A stretch of 6,067 nucleotides of DNA from Boseongicola sp. SB0662_bin_57 (GTDB lineage Bacteria; Pseudomonadota; Alphaproteobacteria; Rhodobacterales; Rhodobacteraceae), in the NCBI GenBank assembly GCA_009839535.1, contig VXPN01000093.1, positions 1-6,067 of the forward strand, written 5' to 3'. Under the pieces are notes generated by a model. It saw nothing but the letters and a program-made list of their open reading frames with translations. It searched no databases and had not been told where the DNA came from. A program made the translations under genes and the position numbers. The first letter of the stretch is position 1. Each line of letters opens with the position of its first letter. Below, in pieces: positions 1 to 6,033 of this stretch.

Positions 1-2
1 AA

Positions 3-149
3 CGGAAATCCGGTCCGGATCGGGCCGCGACGTCGTACTTTAACCGCTTACGCCGCTCCGTGGGCGGCGCGACCCGGTTCGGGAACTCCGCAGGCAACAC
101 TTCGCTGCTCACCCTGTCGGAAACGGAGATGGAACGGGCGCCTCCCTGA
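3..149 (+). CDS. C-terminal tail of an unidentified gene (5' end outside window)
   Basis: A reading frame is open from the window edge for 48 codons and ends at TGA 147-149. By my count 38 of the 48 third codon positions are G or C, against about 28 first and 31 second positions. That pattern is expected of a real gene in a GC-rich genome and supports this frame. The residues are basic and polar (a stretch such as FNRLRRSVGGATRFGNSAGN), with no membrane segment and no motif I recognise. The opposite strand is also open here in one frame, so the strand is not certain. If real, this gene ends before the non-coding stretch that contains the tRNA-like repeats and may lie outside the island. I cannot name a function. 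Confidence 0.35.
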   Translation, partial: RKSGPDRAATSYFNRLRRSVGGATRFGNSAGNTSLLTLSETEMERAPP

Positions 150-191
150 CGCGCATGACTCGTCACCTTGCTTGAATTTGGCACATCAAGA

Positions 192-277
192 GTGCGGCCT
201 GAAACTACCAATGTGGGCTCTTGGTCGCGCTCAAGGTCAGCAGATTCGGGATTCGAATCCCCGATCGCTGGCCGCAC
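192..277 (+). other. tRNA-like nested inverted repeats, possible tRNA relic or attachment site
   Basis: GTGCGGCC (192-199) is perfectly complementary to GGCCGCAC (270-277), giving an 8-bp outer stem spanning 86 bases. Inside it, TCGGGATTCGAATCCCCGA (246-264) resembles a tRNA T-arm, with the usual TTCGAAT loop sequence, and 220-235 can form a weak 5-bp stem with one GU pair and a 6-base loop. It is not a normal tRNA: the T-arm closing pair would be A-C, six bases separate the T-arm from the outer stem, no CCA follows and the D-arm is poor. GGGATTCGAATCCC (248-261) is also a perfect palindrome. It could be a decayed tRNA, the tRNA-derived end of an integrated island, or chance. Confidence 0.25.
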
Positions 278-307
278 ATTTCCTCGAGAGTGACATAGAG
301 TCTTGGA

Positions 308-335
308 GCTCCCGGACCGCCTTTGGTCCGGGGGC
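308..335 (+). other. GC-rich 11-bp hairpin, terminator-like but without a T tract
   Basis: Bases 308-318 pair with 325-335 (core CCCGGACC with GGTCCGGG; one G-T wobble at 310/333), leaving a 6-base loop GCCTTT. The stem is strong enough for an intrinsic terminator or a structured RNA, but neither strand shows a run of T after it. It lies 30 bases past the tRNA-like repeats, the place where a tRNA terminator would sit, which fits the idea of a decayed tRNA locus but does not prove it. Confidence 0.45.
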
Positions 336-653
336 CTCGCTCGCATCAATGTTGAGTCCAATTCCAACACTCCCGCAATTGCAAACTGATTGCCTGTGTC
401 CTGAACAAACCGTTGCCCGGGAATGTCCAGTTGAATCCTGGAGAGCGGTTGAGCACTGACCTTCCCCTGGCTGAGCGGGAAACTTTCGGAGGCCAATCGG
501 GCGCTTCAAGCACCCGATGTGACGGCAACGATTGCCTGCCTGCGGTGCATCCGGACAATTGCGACGGAGACAAGAGAGATCTGGACAAGACTTCGCACTG
601 TCTGCAAGAGGCAGCGTGCGTCCTGCCTTCGTGCTGACTGAATGCAGATGACC

Positions 654-659
654 AAGGAG
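654..659 (+). promoter_or_regulatory. Ribosome binding site AAGGAG for the 662 gene
   Basis: A strong AAGGAG match to the 16S anti-Shine-Dalgarno, but only 2 bases before ATG 662 and 14 before ATG 674. A weaker GAGG (665-667 region) sits about 6 bases before ATG 674. The start codon is therefore not fully settled. Confidence 0.5.
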
Positions 660-661
660 AC

Positions 662-1408
662 ATGAGGTTGTTCATGATGAAATGTGGCATCCTGATCACA
701 GGTTCCCTGTATTGGGATAATGAAAACGAACGGGACGTCTGGCGCGAACGGCGACTGAGAATGTCCGAGAGCACCCGCGTTCGCGCACCCATCCGCTACG
801 GACGCAAGTCGACGAGGTGGGGATCCGCCTTTACGATGACCTTTGAGCAGGGCGACCCGTCCGGCTGGGCGTTGCTCGTGCCCTGTCAGTGCAAGATTCA
901 GACCATCGAAGACATGATAATCGAGGCTGAAGCCCTGTGGGAAGCTGAAGATCCCAATTCAGAGCCGGGAATGATCGGCAAGGATTGGGGTGTCGTCGGA
1001 GCGCAGTTCGGAAACGATGAAGCCAGAGAGTTACTGGCTCCAGCCTGGAAGAGCTGTTTCCAGGCGGACGGAAGGAAGGGGCTTTCTGTTGTGGGAGATG
1101 ACGGCGTTCTCAACATCAAATGGCCGGAGACCGAGGACGGGGCGCCGGCGGACATGAATGTCATTCTGGCCGCCGCCACCAAACCGGAACCCGGGTCACC
1201 TGGACCGGACGAGGTCGCCGATGCCTGGCTCCGTCAGAGCGATGGTCATGAGCGTTACTTCCTGGAGAACGTGCGTCACCACATCCGAACATCCGACGAT
1301 TGTAAAATCTGGCGACGGATTGAAGAGCGGAAGCCTGACTGGCTCGAATGCGAGAAGTACGCGGACGCAATCGGGACTTTGCAGGCTGAAACGGCGGGCC
1401 GTCAGTAA
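662..1408 (+). CDS. Conserved-looking unknown protein with N-terminal GSLYWD motif
   Basis: This is a 248-residue soluble protein with no signal peptide or membrane segment. Residues 9-19 read GILITGSLYWD, followed by WRERRL (27-32), VRAPIRYGR (40-48), FTMTF (57-61), a WALLVPC strand (69-75) and an acidic helix EAEALWEAE (88-96). The glycine-serine-leucine loop after a hydrophobic strand, the later arginine/proline strand and a following acidic helix loosely recall the gamma-glutamylcyclotransferase-like (BtrG/GGCT) fold. That is a guess from motif order, not an established assignment. The second half (100-248) is polar with many Trp and Asp/Glu. AAGGAG (654-659) lies only 2 bases before ATG 662. 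ATG 674 and ATG 677 are alternatives, the latter giving MKCGILITGSL. The next gene follows after a gap of about 175 bases, so co-transcription is uncertain. Confidence 0.75.
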   Translation: MRLFMMKCGILITGSLYWDNENERDVWRERRLRMSESTRVRAPIRYGRKSTRWGSAFTMTFEQGDPSGWALLVPCQCKIQTIEDMIIEAEALWEAEDPNSEPGMIGKDWGVVGAQFGNDEARELLAPAWKSCFQADGRKGLSVVGDDGVLNIKWPETEDGAPADMNVILAAATKPEPGSPGPDEVADAWLRQSDGHERYFLENVRHHIRTSDDCKIWRRIEERKPDWLECEKYADAIGTLQAETAGRQ

Positions 1409-1583
1409 ACGCCATTGACACTCCATCCTCGCGCTTGCGGGCGGTCACTTCCGCAGAGAGTCCTCGCACGCGACCGGGCTATGAGGTTGTTGTCGACTGT
1501 CCCGTCCCGGCTCACTGTTTTCATGATCTTGACCAGAGATTCAGTTCCTGTTTTGCTCTCCTGTTCAGGCGGTCTTGGAAGAA
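1409..1583. other. Gap between the unknown gene and the pentapeptide-repeat gene
   Basis: About 175 bases with no supported gene. A TTGACC (1529-1534) resembles a -35 box, but the matching -10 position (TTTGCT, 1552-1557) is poor, so I do not call a promoter. AGGCGG (1567-1572) may serve as the ribosome binding site for the next gene. No terminator hairpin with a T tract follows the stop at 1408. Confidence 0.5.
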
Positions 1584-3083
1584 ATGGCACTCCATATGGC
1601 GAATGAACACACGGAATTCTGGCTGGCGCTGCTGGAACTTGGCGACACCGAACATGCGAGACGGCGGCTTTGGAACGCCTACTGCCTCTTGAAATGTCCC
1701 GGTACCGTTTCCCGCTTCCTTGATATCGAAGAGCAGCAGAAGGCAATTTCGCGACTGGGTTTTTCTCACCCACACGAATGGAATCAGTTAAGTGACGAGA
1801 TCGATAAGTTTGTCGACGAACGTGAAAGTGTCCCTATCGATTCGCCGGACCTTCTTGGGGATTTCTCGGCGTTCATGGACTTCTCCGACATTGAATTTGA
1901 TGATGACGTGTCGTTTGCGGGTCGGCTTATGATCGGAGCGAACTTTAGTGGAGCAGAGTTCCGTCGCACGGCCGCATTCGAGGGGACGGAGTTCATTGGC
2001 CCTGCAGGTTTTGCCGGAACGAAATTCTTCACGGACGAGGTTCCGATGGCAGAAGCAGTCAACAGAGAAGTGTCCTTTTCAAAGGCGACTTTCCATGGAT
2101 CCGCAGCATTTTCGGGTGCTCAGTTCCCAGAGCAAAGTGACTTTCGAGAAGCCCTGTTTCGACAGGGCGCGTCCTTTGGCGGAGCCGTGTTTGTTGCTCG
2201 ATTCGTCAGGGGTGATCTGAATTATGCGTTTGTTTCCTTCAAGCTGTCAAAATTCGATGGCACAGCTGATTTTCGCGATGCCGTATTCGGTGCGGATGCC
2301 GCACTCGACAATTCGACGATGAAAGAAGGTGCCGACTTCACGAATGCAGCCTTTAGCGGCACTGTCAGGTTTCACAATTGCCGGTTCCGGTCAACCACGT
2401 CCTTCCGGAACGCGACCTTTCGTACGCCGCCAAATTTTTTTGAGACCGAACTTCATGAGGACGTGGATTTTGGCGGGATCGACTGGAAACTTGCCGAAAA
2501 GAACTACCACCGCTCGACCAGGCGCGACGTTTTGACGAACGAAATGTCAATCCATGCCGATCACGCAATGCGGGCGTGGGAGAGATTGGCACTCATCATG
2601 AGCCAGCGCGAGAAACGAGAGGACCGTCATCAGTTCTTCAGGCTGAAGATGCGGGCTGAGCGTTGGAGAGACGGCATTGGCTTCCTGTCTTCCCTGAACT
2701 GGCTGTTTGACGCACTTTCGGACTATGGCTGGAGCGCTGGCAGGGCGTTCGGTTGGTGGGCAGGCCACGTCTTGCTCATCGGTGCAGTCCTGGCCGGGGT
2801 GGCGATGCATTGCTCACTTTGCGCAGTTGATGGTGGGCAACGGTTCCTCGGCTTCTTTCGAGATGGCGTGCTTCTCAGCTTTGCGAACTCCCACTCCTTT
2901 CTCGGTCTCGCGTCCGACGGCGGCTGGCTTGAAGGATCCAAGGATGCCATCGTGGATTCATGTTGTGAAACTGCGGCCTTCGCTGCAGTTTTCGGATACA
3001 TCGGCCTGGTTCAGGCAATTTTGGGCCCGATCCTGCTTTTCCTGGTTCTGCTCACGCTGCGCAACCGCTTCAGGTTGACTTAG
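1584..3083 (+). CDS. Pentapeptide-repeat protein with C-terminal two-segment membrane domain
   Basis: Numbered from TTG 1575, residues 1-95 form a polar, probably helical N-terminal region that I do not recognise. Residues 97-299 are about 20 degenerate five-residue repeats in paired form (F at the centre, A at i-2, for example FSGAEF, FSKATF, FRNATF), typical of the Pentapeptide_3 type that folds into a right-handed square beta-helix. Then comes a basic helical linker (about 300-385) holding AWERLALIM, FFRLKMRAERW and the SDYGWSAGR signature. Two hydrophobic segments (about 394-412 and 470-495) follow, with SFANSHSFLGL between them, ending in LRNRFRLT. As I remember the family, SDYG.S..R and the final RNRFRL are conserved in membrane-anchored pentapeptide-repeat proteins whose tail resembles a two-helix channel. 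The activity is unknown. Start is ambiguous: TTG 1575, ATG 1584 (chosen; AGGCGG 11 bases upstream) or ATG 1596. Confidence 0.85.
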   Translation: MALHMANEHTEFWLALLELGDTEHARRRLWNAYCLLKCPGTVSRFLDIEEQQKAISRLGFSHPHEWNQLSDEIDKFVDERESVPIDSPDLLGDFSAFMDFSDIEFDDDVSFAGRLMIGANFSGAEFRRTAAFEGTEFIGPAGFAGTKFFTDEVPMAEAVNREVSFSKATFHGSAAFSGAQFPEQSDFREALFRQGASFGGAVFVARFVRGDLNYAFVSFKLSKFDGTADFRDAVFGADAALDNSTMKEGADFTNAAFSGTVRFHNCRFRSTTSFRNATFRTPPNFFETELHEDVDFGGIDWKLAEKNYHRSTRRDVLTNEMSIHADHAMRAWERLALIMSQREKREDRHQFFRLKMRAERWRDGIGFLSSLNWLFDALSDYGWSAGRAFGWWAGHVLLIGAVLAGVAMHCSLCAVDGGQRFLGFFRDGVLLSFANSHSFLGLASDGGWLEGSKDAIVDSCCETAAFAAVFGYIGLVQAILGPILLFLVLLTLRNRFRLT

Positions 3084-3318
3084 CACGCAGTCCGTTCCCG
3101 GCGGAGCGGCTTGCAAGTCAGGTTTGGCAGTCTCACCTTGCCATGTTGCGAATCTCGCCTTGAATGGCTGCTGGTGGCAGCGAAATGATCCGCACGAATT
3201 TCGTCCATATCCCAGCGGTGCAGCGCGCTGGAAAGAAGAGCACGAATCGCCTACACGAGCGCGGAAAGCCGAACCCGTGTTCCGTGATTTCGGCACCGGA
3301 GAAATGCATGAGGGCCGG
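3084..3318. other. Gap upstream of the DUF4145 gene
   Basis: About 235 bases. The frame of the downstream gene stays open back to a TTG at 3124, but the 65 residues it would add are rich in Cys, Trp, Arg and Pro and look like translated non-coding DNA. TTGGCA (3124-3129) could be a -35 box, with no convincing -10 box. I see no terminator with a T tract after the stop at 3083. Confidence 0.5.
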
Positions 3319-4089
3319 ATGAACCAGATCAACATGAGATGGAAGTGTCCTTACTGTGGCCACGCGCAGATCGTGACCAATGCGACCTATAACCAAGCCG
3401 ACTTCTCAATCCTCAATGACCTTAGCAAGCACGGGCTGATAGGCGGAAGAGTGATCTCGACCGTTTGTTCGAACGAAGAATGCAAGGAGATCTCCCTCAC
3501 ATTTGCACTTCATAATGCAAGATTCTCAATGGAATTTGGTCGTTACCTGACCGGAGAGCCACTTCATTCCTGGTCTCTCTTGCCCGAAAGCAGCGCGAAG
3601 CCGCAGCCTGACTACATCCCGGAGCCCATCCTTAAGGACTACAGGGAGGCCTGCGGCGTTCAGGACCGTAGCGCGAACGCCTCGGCAACACTGTCCAGGC
3701 GTTGCCTCCAGGGAATGATCCGTGACTTCTGCGGGATCGAGAAGCGTACCCTGAAAGAGCAAATTGACCACCTGAAAGAGATGGTTGCCAAAGGGAACGC
3801 ACCGCGCGGCGTCAGCCACGACACCATGGAAGGCATAGACACTGTCAGGGAGTTTGGAAACATCGGGGCCCACATGGCAAAGGACATCAACTTGATGATT
3901 GATGTCGAACCCGGCGAGGCTCAGGCGCTCATCCGACTGATCGAGATCCTGTTCGAGGAGTGGTATGTGGCAAGACACCAGCGCGATAGAAACTTGAAAG
4001 AACTGGATGTCATGGCCAGCGAGAAGAAGGCAGTGACCGAGAAGTCCGAACTCCCTCCACCGGACGACCAGCAGGCTGCTGAATCCTGA
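3319..4089 (+). CDS. Zinc-ribbon DUF4145 domain protein
   Basis: A 256-residue soluble protein if started at ATG 3319. Residues 10-13 (CPYC) and 50-55 (CSNEEC) give a CX2C ... CX4C set that probably binds zinc. Residues about 104-220 match the DUF4145 pattern as I know it: ILKDYREA, then SRRCLQGMIRDFCGI, a QIDHLKEMV helix, VREFGNIGAHM (GNxGAH at 180-185), and a helix containing LIRLIEILFEEWY. The C-terminal tail is charged and probably disordered. DUF4145 domains often occur alone or fused to restriction or helicase subunits in defence loci; the biochemical role is not established. Context fits that, with a Mod-type methyltransferase as the next gene. GAGGG (3310-3314) lies 4 bases before ATG 3319; ATG 3304 and ATG 3334 are alternatives. 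An annotation starting at 3124 would probably be too long. Confidence 0.8.
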   Translation: MNQINMRWKCPYCGHAQIVTNATYNQADFSILNDLSKHGLIGGRVISTVCSNEECKEISLTFALHNARFSMEFGRYLTGEPLHSWSLLPESSAKPQPDYIPEPILKDYREACGVQDRSANASATLSRRCLQGMIRDFCGIEKRTLKEQIDHLKEMVAKGNAPRGVSHDTMEGIDTVREFGNIGAHMAKDINLMIDVEPGEAQALIRLIEILFEEWYVARHQRDRNLKELDVMASEKKAVTEKSELPPPDDQQAAES

Positions 4090-4391
4090 TCATGGTTGAC
4101 CGGCCTGGGCAGCAGATTGGCTTCCCGATTCGGTTGTGGTGGTCGTCCTGACAGCGAGTTCAGGCTCCACGTGAATGTGACCTATGGGAGCGAGCATCGA
4201 TTGCCATCGGATTTCACCCATTGTTCATGCAACGGAAGGTTGCCATACTCCTTGGCTGAAACGGTGCCCGCAAGCTGACGGCTTTCCGAGGGGACCGGCG
4301 CGAGCATGATCGAGGCAGGCATGAAAGCCCTGACAAAGAAAGAATGCGCCAGACCGGCGTCCGAGTGACGGGGGCGGGGACGATAGCCATA

Positions 4392-4416
4392 GCGATAACG
4401 GCGGCCGTTTCATCGC
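4392..4416 (+). other. Bulged 10-bp hairpin upstream of the methyltransferase
   Basis: GCGAT (4392-4396) pairs with ATCGC (4412-4416) and AACGG (4397-4401) with CCGTT (4405-4409), with a 3-base loop CGG and a 2-base bulge TC (4410-4411). No T run follows. It sits 133 bases before the methyltransferase start. It could be a protein-binding dyad or an RNA hairpin; many restriction-modification loci have operators upstream, but no family-specific control-box match is visible. Confidence 0.35.
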
Positions 4417-4534
4417 GACTTGGGGGATGTCACTCAGCAAGGCTTCGCAGTCGGATGCACAGAAATTGCCTGATGCAACACTTGGGTGATTTCGCTATGT
4501 GTCCCCAGAACAGAACACAAGAGATTTCAAGGGC

Positions 4535-4540
4535 AAGGGA
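4535..4540 (+). promoter_or_regulatory. Ribosome binding site AAGGGA that fixes the methyltransferase start
   Basis: AAGGGA ends 8 bases before ATG 4549, a good spacing. The frame is open further upstream to 4486, but that extension has no ribosome binding site and no family similarity, so ATG 4549 is preferred. Confidence 0.6.
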
Positions 4541-4548
4541 CAAAATTA

Positions 4549-6033
4549 ATGTCATCTGATCTGTCTGACCTGATTCTCTCGCTGACGCCCGAGGACGGTT
4601 CTTCCATCGGCAATGGCGCGATGCTGGCGCTGCTGCGCGAGCGTATCCCAACGCTGGCCGACGAGTCCTATGCAGAGACTCGGGATGCTCTGATCGATGA
4701 GGGCAGGCTTGGCCGGGGCAAGGGGCGTGGCGGCTCGGTCTATCGGGCGGATGTGGCTGACATGGAGCTGACCGCACCGGCGACGAAGGAGCCGAAGGCC
4801 GCCCGCAGGACCCGGAAGAAGTCCACCCGCAAATTGAATGAGCCGACCGAGGTGCTGCCCTACCACCACGATGCGACCCGCATGAACAACCCCGAAGTGG
4901 GGATGGTGCATGCGGACACCGACCCGGACGGGGAGAGGACAAGCTGGCAATACGATCCGCACCTCGACCCGACGCTGAACTTCGACTCCGCACGTGGGGC
5001 GATTGAAACGCTGATCGACGATGCGCTTGCCAGCGACGATCCGGAGCGCATGAAGGACGCGCTCACGGAACTCAGGCGCTTGCAGGCACCTTACCTGAAC
5101 TGGACCGGCAAGGCGGAGAAGACGTCGTTCGAGGTCGATACCGTCTCGCTCCATGTGCACGAACGGGTGGACCCGGCGACGATCCTTGCGAATGCGGCGA
5201 AGCGGCTGAATGGGCAGGACGCGGCGACGCAGTGGCGGCAGCCGGACCTGTTCGCAGACCCGTTCGAGAACTTGCCGTTGCGTCAGGCGCTGGATTTCTA
5301 CCGTCACGAGAAGGGCTGGTCCAACCGGCTGGTGGCCGGAGACAGCCTCTTGGTGATGAACTCGCTTCTGACCAAGGAAAGCATGGGCGGCAAGGTGCAG
5401 ATGATCTACATCGACCCGCCTTACGGCATCAAATACGGGTCGAACTTCCAGCCCTTCACGAACAAGCGCGACGTGAAGGACCGCTCAGACGCCGACCTGA
5501 CCCAGGAACCCGAGATGATCAAGGCGTTCCGGGACACATGGGAATTGGGTATCCACTCCTACCTCACCTATCTTCGTGACCGGTTGATGCTGGCGCGGGA
5601 ATTGCTGACCGACAGCGGGTCGGTGTTCGTGCAGATTGGCGATGAGAATGTTCATCGAGTTAGAGAGGTTCTTGATGAAGTGTTTTCCCAAAACAATTTT
5701 ATTTCTTCGATAACGGTAAAAAAGACTTCGGTCCAAACGGACCTTGCGATTCCAAGTGTCGCAGACCACATCCTCTGGTTCTGCAAGAATAGGAAGAATC
5801 TGAAATACCGCCCCGTTCATTTATCCAAAAGTGTTGGAGATCCTGGATCGGACCAATATCGCTGGATTCGGGACGAAGGCGGAACGTACACGCGCATCAA
5901 AGATCAAAGCAATTACGCGGTTTCAGAGCTTTGTCGTCCAGACAACCTAACCTCCAGCCATGAATATAGTCGGGGAAAGGAACCTATTTCTTTCCAAGGC
6001 AGGGAGTTTTTGCCTGCCCGGGTTCCACTCTGA
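4549..6033 (+). CDS. Site-specific DNA methyltransferase, type III Mod-like, truncated at C-terminus
   Basis: This frame encodes 494 residues of a beta-class adenine/cytosine-N methyltransferase (N6_N4_Mtase family). Residues 1-66 look like a winged-helix domain (SIGNGAMLALL, GRGKGRGGSVYR). A basic linker (84-95) follows, then a family-typical region (about 100-280), then YIDPPYGIKYG with catalytic DPPY at 289-292, and FVQIGDENVHRVREVLDEVF (360-379). It continues into the target-recognition region with LTSSHEYSR and FQGREFLPAR, then breaks into VPL and TGA. In the beta class the SAM-binding FxGxG motif lies after the recognition domain, so it is missing here. Family members I remember are far longer (roughly 900 residues). 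The protein is therefore probably inactive, and a pseudogene is an alternative label. GC falls from 59% to 45% at about 5641. No restriction subunit is visible; it would normally follow downstream. Confidence 0.85.
   Translation: MSSDLSDLILSLTPEDGSSIGNGAMLALLRERIPTLADESYAETRDALIDEGRLGRGKGRGGSVYRADVADMELTAPATKEPKAARRTRKKSTRKLNEPTEVLPYHHDATRMNNPEVGMVHADTDPDGERTSWQYDPHLDPTLNFDSARGAIETLIDDALASDDPERMKDALTELRRLQAPYLNWTGKAEKTSFEVDTVSLHVHERVDPATILANAAKRLNGQDAATQWRQPDLFADPFENLPLRQALDFYRHEKGWSNRLVAGDSLLVMNSLLTKESMGGKVQMIYIDPPYGIKYGSNFQPFTNKRDVKDRSDADLTQEPEMIKAFRDTWELGIHSYLTYLRDRLMLARELLTDSGSVFVQIGDENVHRVREVLDEVFSQNNFISSITVKKTSVQTDLAIPSVADHILWFCKNRKNLKYRPVHLSKSVGDPGSDQYRWIRDEGGTYTRIKDQSNYAVSELCRPDNLTSSHEYSRGKEPISFQGREFLPARVPL

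Larger units (their letters stand above)
150..661. other. About 510-base stretch with no convincing gene
   Basis: Short frames exist on both strands (for example + 172-459 and 413-637, and - 346-792), but they overlap each other, start mostly with rare codons and show no recognisable domain. I treat them as chance. The stretch contains the tRNA-like inverted repeats at 192-277 and the hairpin at 308-335, listed separately. I see no clear sigma-70 promoter for the gene at 662. The last bases hold a purine-rich ribosome-binding sequence, AAGGAG at 654-659. Confidence 0.6.
4090..4548. other. 459-base gap upstream of the methyltransferase gene
   Basis: No supported gene. A 46-codon minus-strand frame (4182-4322, start ATG at 4322, AGGG about 5 bases upstream) and a 60-codon plus frame from TTG 4096 are the longest candidates; neither has a motif I recognise. 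The stretch includes a bulged hairpin at 4392-4416. Its last bases carry the ribosome binding site of the next gene. It may be a decayed gene or a regulatory region. Confidence 0.5.

Noticed and set aside
346..792. 148-codon minus-strand frame
   Set aside because: It overlaps the start of the better-supported + gene at 662 and the non-coding stretch, shows low-complexity Arg/Ser content and has no recognisable domain.
662..1491. Exact 11-base repeat ATGAGGTTGTT at 662-672 and 1481-1491
   Set aside because: A few 11-base matches are expected by chance in 6 kb, and the flanks do not extend the match.
1529..1557. Possible sigma-70 promoter TTGACC with 17-base spacer
   Set aside because: The -10 position TTTGCT matches the consensus at only 3 of 6 bases; not enough to call.
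3124..3318. N-terminal extension of the DUF4145 protein from TTG 3124
   Set aside because: Rare start codon, no good ribosome binding site, composition unlike the rest of the protein, and a natural start with a binding site just before the zinc ribbon.
4466..4501. Possible promoter TTGCCT with TATGTG before the methyltransferase
   Set aside because: The spacing is about 24 bases, too long for a sigma-70 promoter.
4486..4548. N-terminal extension of the methyltransferase from 4486
   Set aside because: ATG 4549 has AAGGGA 8 bases upstream and begins a family-like winged-helix domain; the extension has neither.
4552..5307. 251-codon minus-strand frame antisense to the methyltransferase
   Set aside because: It is the usual long antisense shadow of a GC-rich gene; the + strand encodes clear methyltransferase motifs.
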